64,000 nucleotides of DNA from positions 177,096-241,095 of the forward strand of contig NZ_POUT01000009.1 in assembly GCF_002890915.1 (NCBI RefSeq). The letters run 5' to 3'. Both the position numbers and the translations under genes were made by a program. The notes under the pieces are model-generated. The model was not told the DNA's origin. It saw nothing but the letters and a program-made list of their open reading frames with translations, and did no database searches. This DNA is from Stutzerimonas stutzeri (GTDB taxonomy: Bacteria > Pseudomonadota > Gammaproteobacteria > Pseudomonadales > Pseudomonadaceae). This document shows positions 60,202 through 64,000 of the stretch, piece after piece (the first letter of the stretch is position 1; each line of letters starts with the position of its first letter).

Positions 60202-60825
60202 ATGGCGGAACAGACGATCCTGAGCAAAGACGAGCTCAGCTTCATCAAGAAGCTGATGCAGCGCAATGGCAACAGCGCGGTTGAACGGACGGGTTTTCGT
60301 CTCGACGGCGGCCCGCAATCCAACGAGCTGTTGCTGCAACTGGCCACCCATGCCGAGCTCTCGCTGCAAGCCGAATTCGATGATTTCCGCATGTCCTTCC
60401 CGCTGCAGCTCAAGGAAGACGAGCTGCACAGCCTGGACCTGCAGCTCGCACCGCCGCTGATCTACGAACGCGGGCCGGTGACCCGCGCCTGGCGCCTGCA
60501 TCTGGAGCAGCCGCTGCCCTTGCTGGAAAACGACGGCGGCGAAAGTTCGCTCAGCGTCCATGAACTGTCCCCGCACGGCCTGCTGGTGGATGCCGGCAAG
60601 CGGCGCAAGCCACCCAAGCACTTCCACCTGCGCCTGGCCCTGCCGGACGTTGCACCGCTGGAAATCGAAGCCCATCGGGTCCGCGAACTCAAGGGCGGCC
60701 TGGCCGCCTACGAAGTCGCGTTCGCAGAGGAGAAGGACGCCGAGCGCATCCGCTCGTTCCTCTACCGGCAACACCAGCGGCTGCACCCGGAACTGCAGCC
60801 TGAGTTGCCCGCCGATCTGGTGTAA
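60202..60825 (+). CDS. PilZ-domain-like protein, type 2
   Basis: 207 residues. The middle and C-terminal part (SVHELSPHGLLVDAGKRRKPP, quoted as HELSPHGLLVDAG) resembles the PilZ (D/N)xSxxG loop, here ELSPHG, and is followed by a beta-strand pattern LRLALPDVAPLEIEAHRV. The upstream arginine motif is not clear, so c-di-GMP binding is not established. AGGG is 7 bp before the ATG; the frame extends upstream without similarity. Confidence 0.65.
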   Translation: MAEQTILSKDELSFIKKLMQRNGNSAVERTGFRLDGGPQSNELLLQLATHAELSLQAEFDDFRMSFPLQLKEDELHSLDLQLAPPLIYERGPVTRAWRLHLEQPLPLLENDGGESSLSVHELSPHGLLVDAGKRRKPPKHFHLRLALPDVAPLEIEAHRVRELKGGLAAYEVAFAEEKDAERIRSFLYRQHQRLHPELQPELPADLV

Positions 60826-60883
60826 GCTGCCGGGCCTGTGATGCGAAGCGATACCGCTCGCCCACTCACCAGCGACGGAACCC

Positions 60884-61588
60884 ATGACCCAGGCCCCGAT
60901 CCTCATCACCGGAGCCGGCCAGCGGATCGGGCTGCATTGCGCCGAACGCCTGCTGGACGACGGCCACCCGCTAATCGTCAGCTACCGCCAAGAGCGTGAC
61001 GGCATCGCCCGCCTACGCGAGCGCGGAGCCATCGCCCTGCAGGCCGACTTCGCCGACGAAGCCGGCATCATGGCCTTCATCGCGGCGCTCAAGGAGCGAA
61101 CCAGGCACCTGCGGGCCATCGTGCACAACGCCTCCGAATGGCGCCCCGATACCCCCGGGCAGGAAGCCGAGGCCTTTCGCCAGCTGTTCCAGGTGCACAT
61201 GCTGGCGCCCTACCTGATCAACCTGCACTGCGCCGAACTGCTGCGCCACGGCGGGCCGGCGGATATCATCCATATCGGCGACGACGTCACCCGCAAGGGC
61301 AGCAGGAAACACATCGCCTACGCCGCGAGCAAGGCCGGCCTGGACAACCTGACCCTGTCCTTCGCCGCCCGCCTGGCGCCGGCGATCAAGGTCAACGGCA
61401 TCGCCCCGGCGCTGATCCAGTTCAACCCGGACGACGACGACGCCTACCGCGCCAAGGCCCTGGCCAAGTCGGCTCTGGGCATCGAGCCCGGTGCCGAAGT
61501 GATCTACCAGAGCCTGCGTTATCTGTTCGACAATCCTTACGTCACCGGCACCACACTGAGCGTGAACGGCGGCCGCCACCTGATCTGA
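60884..61588 (+). CDS. folM: Dihydromonapterin reductase FolM
   Basis: Short-chain dehydrogenase that reduces dihydromonapterin (and dihydrofolate weakly). 234 residues: NADPH loop GAGQRIG, VHNASEW, catalytic tyrosine-lysine in YAASKAG and a C-terminal VNGGRHLI. 19 bp before folX, the usual pterin pair; the folE gene often found between them in P. aeruginosa is absent here. Confidence 0.93.
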   Translation: MTQAPILITGAGQRIGLHCAERLLDDGHPLIVSYRQERDGIARLRERGAIALQADFADEAGIMAFIAALKERTRHLRAIVHNASEWRPDTPGQEAEAFRQLFQVHMLAPYLINLHCAELLRHGGPADIIHIGDDVTRKGSRKHIAYAASKAGLDNLTLSFAARLAPAIKVNGIAPALIQFNPDDDDAYRAKALAKSALGIEPGAEVIYQSLRYLFDNPYVTGTTLSVNGGRHLI

Positions 61589-61607
61589 ACGACAGCAAGG
61601 AGACGAC

Positions 61608-61982
61608 ATGCCCCGACTGGAACCTTCCATGGCACGCATCCGCGTCAAGGACCTGCGGCTGCGCACCTACATCGGCATCAAGGAAGAAGAAATCCTCAAC
61701 AAGCAGGATGTGCTGATCAACCTGACCATGCTCTACCCCGCCGCCGCCGCGGTGCGCGGCAACGACATCGAGCAGGCGCTGAACTACCGCACCATCACCA
61801 AGGCGATCATCCAGCACGTCGAGGACAACCGCTTCGCCCTGCTCGAACGGCTGACCCAGGAAATCCTCGACCTGGTCATGCAGTATCCGCAGGTGCGCTA
61901 TGCCGAAGTCGAGGTCGACAAACCCCACGCCCTGCGCTTCGCCGAGTCCGTTTCCATCACCCTGGCAGCGCATCGGGATTGA
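61608..61982 (+). CDS. folX: Dihydroneopterin triphosphate 2'-epimerase FolX
   Basis: Makes dihydromonapterin triphosphate from dihydroneopterin triphosphate. 124 residues: IRVKDLRLRTYIGIKEEEI, NKQDVLINLTM and NYRTITKAIIQHVE, with the catalytic lysine near KPHALRF. AAGGAG lies 6 bp before the ATG. Acts with FolM to give tetrahydromonapterin, the cofactor of phenylalanine hydroxylase. Confidence 0.95.
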   Translation: MPRLEPSMARIRVKDLRLRTYIGIKEEEILNKQDVLINLTMLYPAAAAVRGNDIEQALNYRTITKAIIQHVEDNRFALLERLTQEILDLVMQYPQVRYAEVEVDKPHALRFAESVSITLAAHRD

Positions 61983-62057
61983 GGCCACCCAGGCTGGCTC
62001 GCCCAGCGAGGCAAGGTTATGATCCGGCCGACCTCAGCCAACGCCGAGATTCCAGAG

Positions 62058-62351
62058 ATGAACGACCAAGAACGTACCGAACTCGAAGCCGCCGCCTTCC
62101 GCCGCCTGGTGCAACACCTGCGCACCCGCCCCGACGTGCAGAACATCGAGCTGATGAACCTGGCCGGTTTCTGCCGCAACTGTCTGTCGAAGTGGTACAA
62201 GGCCGCCGCGGACGACCTGGAAATCGAACTCAGCGCCGACCAGGCCCGCGAAGAGGTGTACGGCATGCCCTACAGCGAGTGGAAGAAACGCTACCAGAAG
62301 GAAGCCACGGCCGAGCAGCAGGCCGCGTTCGACAAGGCACAGAAAGAATGA
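62058..62351 (+). CDS. DUF1244 protein
   Basis: 97 residues: VQNIELMNLAGFCRNCLSKWY with a CxxC pair (FCRNC) and YGMPYSEWKKRYQ, both DUF1244 hallmarks. Function unknown. The stop overlaps the start of the HopJ-like gene by 4 bp (ATGA), as in related genomes. Confidence 0.93.
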   Translation: MNDQERTELEAAAFRRLVQHLRTRPDVQNIELMNLAGFCRNCLSKWYKAAADDLEIELSADQAREEVYGMPYSEWKKRYQKEATAEQQAAFDKAQKE

Positions 62352-62686
62352 AAGACCTGAAGGATTTCCGCGCGAGCCTGCGCAACCGCAACCACCCGTT
62401 CAGCGAAACGCTGGCATTCATCGAAAGCACCTACGACTACCGGCCCAGCCGCTTCGTCAATGGCAGCCTGGAGAATGCCGCCGGCGAGAACGAAGGCTCC
62501 TGCAAGACGCTGGGCATGGCCTTGCTGGAAGGCTTCAGCACCGAAGAAGCCCTGCTCGCCTTCGGCGAACACTACCAGGCCGTACTGGCCAACCCGGGCG
62601 GCAGCGACCACCGCAATATCCGCGCGTTGATGGAAACCGGGCTGCCCGGCGTGCGCTTCGATACGCCTCCGCTCACGCGCAAATAA
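62348..62686 (+). CDS. HopJ type III effector-family protein
   Basis: 112 residues matching the HopJ/HrpM-type family: FSETLAFIESTYDYRPSRF, ENAAGENEGSCKTLGMA and FGEHYQAVL. The name comes from plant pathogens, but this family is widespread in non-pathogens and no type III system is in the window, so an effector role is not assumed. Coupled to DUF1244. Confidence 0.9.
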   Translation: MKDLKDFRASLRNRNHPFSETLAFIESTYDYRPSRFVNGSLENAAGENEGSCKTLGMALLEGFSTEEALLAFGEHYQAVLANPGGSDHRNIRALMETGLPGVRFDTPPLTRK

Positions 62687-62707
62687 ACCCGGGGCGGCGG
62701 ATAAAAA

Positions 62708-62755
62708 GGGATCATCCCAGACACTTAGGGGAAGGCTGAAGGAGCGGATGATCCC
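62708..62755. repeat. Inverted repeat GGGATCATCC between hopJ and cysZ
   Basis: Perfect 10-bp arms (62708-62717 with 62746-62755) separated by 28 bp. It follows the HopJ-like stop by 21 bp and may serve as a terminator or operator. No T run. Confidence 0.6.
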
Positions 62756-62877
62756 GGAAACCGTTGGGCTGCACGTTACGCCCTCCACCGCCTTCGGGGA
62801 AATTCAGTGCCTGCATGCCTATCATAGGCACTGGCTATCCATCGCCCGCCCTGCCCGCCAAACCTTTGGAGTCGTTC

Positions 62878-63633
62878 ATGCCCGTATCCGCCCTTTCCGG
62901 CCCGCAGTACCTGCGTGAAGGCCTGCGGCTGGTGCTCAGCCCCGGGTTGCGGCTGTTCGTGATCCTGCCGCTGACGGTCAACGTGCTGCTGTTCTTTGGC
63001 CTCGTCTGGCTCGCCATCCGCCAGTTCGGCATCTGGGTCGATGCCTTCATGCCCAGCCTGCCGGACTGGCTGGGCTTCCTCGAATACGTGCTCTGGCCGC
63101 TGTTCGTTGCGCTGGTGGTGCTGATGGTGTTCTTCACCTTCACCCTGCTCGCCAACATCATCGCCGCGCCGTTCAACGGCTTTCTGGCGGAAAAGGTCGA
63201 AGTCGTGGTCCGCGGCGACGATGCCTCCCCGCCGTTCAGCTGGGCCGAGCTGCTGGCCATGCTGCCGCGCACCCTTGGCCGCGAACTGCGCAAACTCGCC
63301 TACTTCGCGCCGCGCGCCCTGGCGCTGCTGGTGCTGTCGTTCATTCCGGTACTGAACCTCGCCGCCGCACCGTTATGGCTGCTGTTCGGCGTGTGGATGA
63401 TGGCGGTGCAGTACATCGACTACCCGGCGGACAACAACAAGCTGAGCTGGGCCGAGATGATGGCCTGGCTGCGCCAGCGCCGCTGGCAGAGCCTGGGCTT
63501 CGGCGCGGTGACCTATGCTGCGCTGCTGGTGCCGGTGTTGAATCTGTTGGTCATGCCGGCGGCGGTGGCGGGCGCCACGCTGTTCTGGGTACGGGAGGGT
63601 GGGCCAAATCGGCAGCTCGATCGGCAAGGTTGA
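62878..63633 (+). CDS. cysZ: Sulfate transporter CysZ
   Basis: Inner-membrane sulfate importer of 251 residues, with four to six hydrophobic segments (LRLFVILPLTVNVLLFFG, LFVALVVLMVFFTFTLL). Also shows NIIAAPFNGFLAEKVE and YIDYPADNNK, characteristic of CysZ. GGAG is 6 bp before the ATG. The open frame runs further upstream across an inverted repeat with no similarity. Confidence 0.95.
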   Translation: MPVSALSGPQYLREGLRLVLSPGLRLFVILPLTVNVLLFFGLVWLAIRQFGIWVDAFMPSLPDWLGFLEYVLWPLFVALVVLMVFFTFTLLANIIAAPFNGFLAEKVEVVVRGDDASPPFSWAELLAMLPRTLGRELRKLAYFAPRALALLVLSFIPVLNLAAAPLWLLFGVWMMAVQYIDYPADNNKLSWAEMMAWLRQRRWQSLGFGAVTYAALLVPVLNLLVMPAAVAGATLFWVREGGPNRQLDRQG

Positions 63634-64000
63634 GCCTTGCGCAGTGGCATGCAACGCCACTGGGAGGGGATGAGTTTTTGATACCGGACTGGCAAGATTG
63701 GGTGATGGTGCTGCTGTTCGGTTTAGTCTGAGACTTGGTCGTTAAATCGCTTATCGAGTGTGCTGATACTTCTGGTTTCGCCCTGCTGGGCGAGTCCCTT
63801 TTTCTTGTTTGGCCAAGAAAAAGGAACCAAAAAGAAAGCCACCCGACATCCGGGTCTGTCCGCTGCGCGACCAGACTTCCCTTGTAAGTCTTAACTTAGC
63901 CTGCTTCAGGCCGTACTTCCCTCTGGTTACGAGACCGTGAGAGAGCTTGGGTCGAAGCAGGTTTTTCTCCCCACTAGTCCGAACGGTTGCCTGGGTTTGA
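63634..64000. other. Region after cysZ to window end
   Basis: 367 bp with no recognised gene. A short CAGTGGCATGCAACGCCACTG inverted repeat follows the cysZ stop (near 63643), possibly a terminator. The remainder is dominated by the repeat at 63775-63845 and a following sequence rich in pyrimidine-purine runs. Confidence 0.6.
63775..63845. repeat. Dispersed intergenic repeat with perfect hairpin
   Basis: CCTTTTTCTTG (63797-63807) and CAAGAAAAAGG (63814-63824) form an 11-bp stem, flanked by CGCCCTGCTGGGCG and AACCAAAAAGAAAG. This resembles a repeat I recall near rRNA and other operons in pseudomonads. Only one copy is here. Confidence 0.6.

Overview
The window is a chromosomal segment of a GC-rich gammaproteobacterium, almost certainly Pseudomonadaceae. 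The gene content and much of the local order (hom-dsbC-xerD; rplS-trmD-rimM-rpsP-ffh; moaE-moaD-moaC; purU-mvaT-sbcB; moxR-DUF58-pykA-ferredoxin reductase-GGDEF-fumarase; olsB-olsA; folM-folX) recall Pseudomonas aeruginosa, but the blocks are joined differently. Inverted REP pairs, a GTAGGGTGGAT-type repeat and an AGCTGGA-rich intergenic element suggest a Pseudomonas stutzeri-like (Stutzerimonas) lineage. That placement is an inference from memory; no alignment was run. No rRNA, tRNA, prophage, insertion sequence, CRISPR array or integron was seen.

Layout. 1-3.2 kb: hom (cut by the window edge), a GFA-family gene, dsbC and xerD, all leftward. 3.3-5.4 kb: the ribosomal/tRNA-modification operon rpsP-rimM-trmD-rplS, with its own promoter and terminator. 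5.5-9.2 kb: ffh diverging from a CcsA-like membrane protein and a CNNM/CorC transporter. 9.2-13.7 kb: purT, a DUF1289 protein, a gamma-carbonic-anhydrase-like protein, two NUDIX hydrolases, an L,D-transpeptidase and a NIF3/YqfO-like protein. 13.8-22.3 kb: purL, a repeat-rich gap, and the aapJQMP amino-acid ABC transporter. 22.5-31 kb: EstB-like esterase, a cNMP-GGDEF protein behind a tiny coupled leader ORF, a RhlB-like helicase, a small membrane protein, moaCDE, PhoH, a DmeF-like metal exporter and yaaA. 31-37.3 kb: an unexplained 760-bp gap, algA-type PMI/GMP, a small hypothetical gene, a HerA-like ATPase, purU and mvaT. 37.4-46 kb: sbcB and a six-gene RDD/SpoIIM/DUF4129/DUF4350/MoxR/DUF58 operon. 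46-53 kb: a PilZ protein, two small envelope proteins, pykA, a ferredoxin reductase overlapping a membrane diguanylate cyclase, fumarase, and a frameshifted VF530 gene. 53-64 kb: DJ-1/PfpI, ClsB-like phospholipase, acyl-CoA-dehydrogenase-like protein, olsBA, acpH, class II aldolase, mioC, a second PilZ-like protein, folM-folX, DUF1244-hopJ, cysZ, and a terminal repeat.

Functional themes. Most of the window is core metabolism: purines (purT, purL, purU), molybdopterin, pterins, glycolysis and the TCA cycle. Translation and protein export are represented by rpsP-rplS and ffh. Envelope functions include dsbC, an L,D-transpeptidase, ornithine lipids and ClsB. c-di-GMP signalling has two cyclases with intact GGEEF and product-inhibition motifs, plus two PilZ-type proteins. 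The best candidate for a poorly described system is the tightly overlapping MoxR operon: an AAA+ ATPase, a von Willebrand-like protein lacking a canonical metal site, and four membrane proteins. Other points worth a check are the coupled 15-codon leader before the cNMP-GGDEF gene, the repeated terminator-like element next to rpsP and purL, and the large inverted repeat at the aapJ/aapQ junction.
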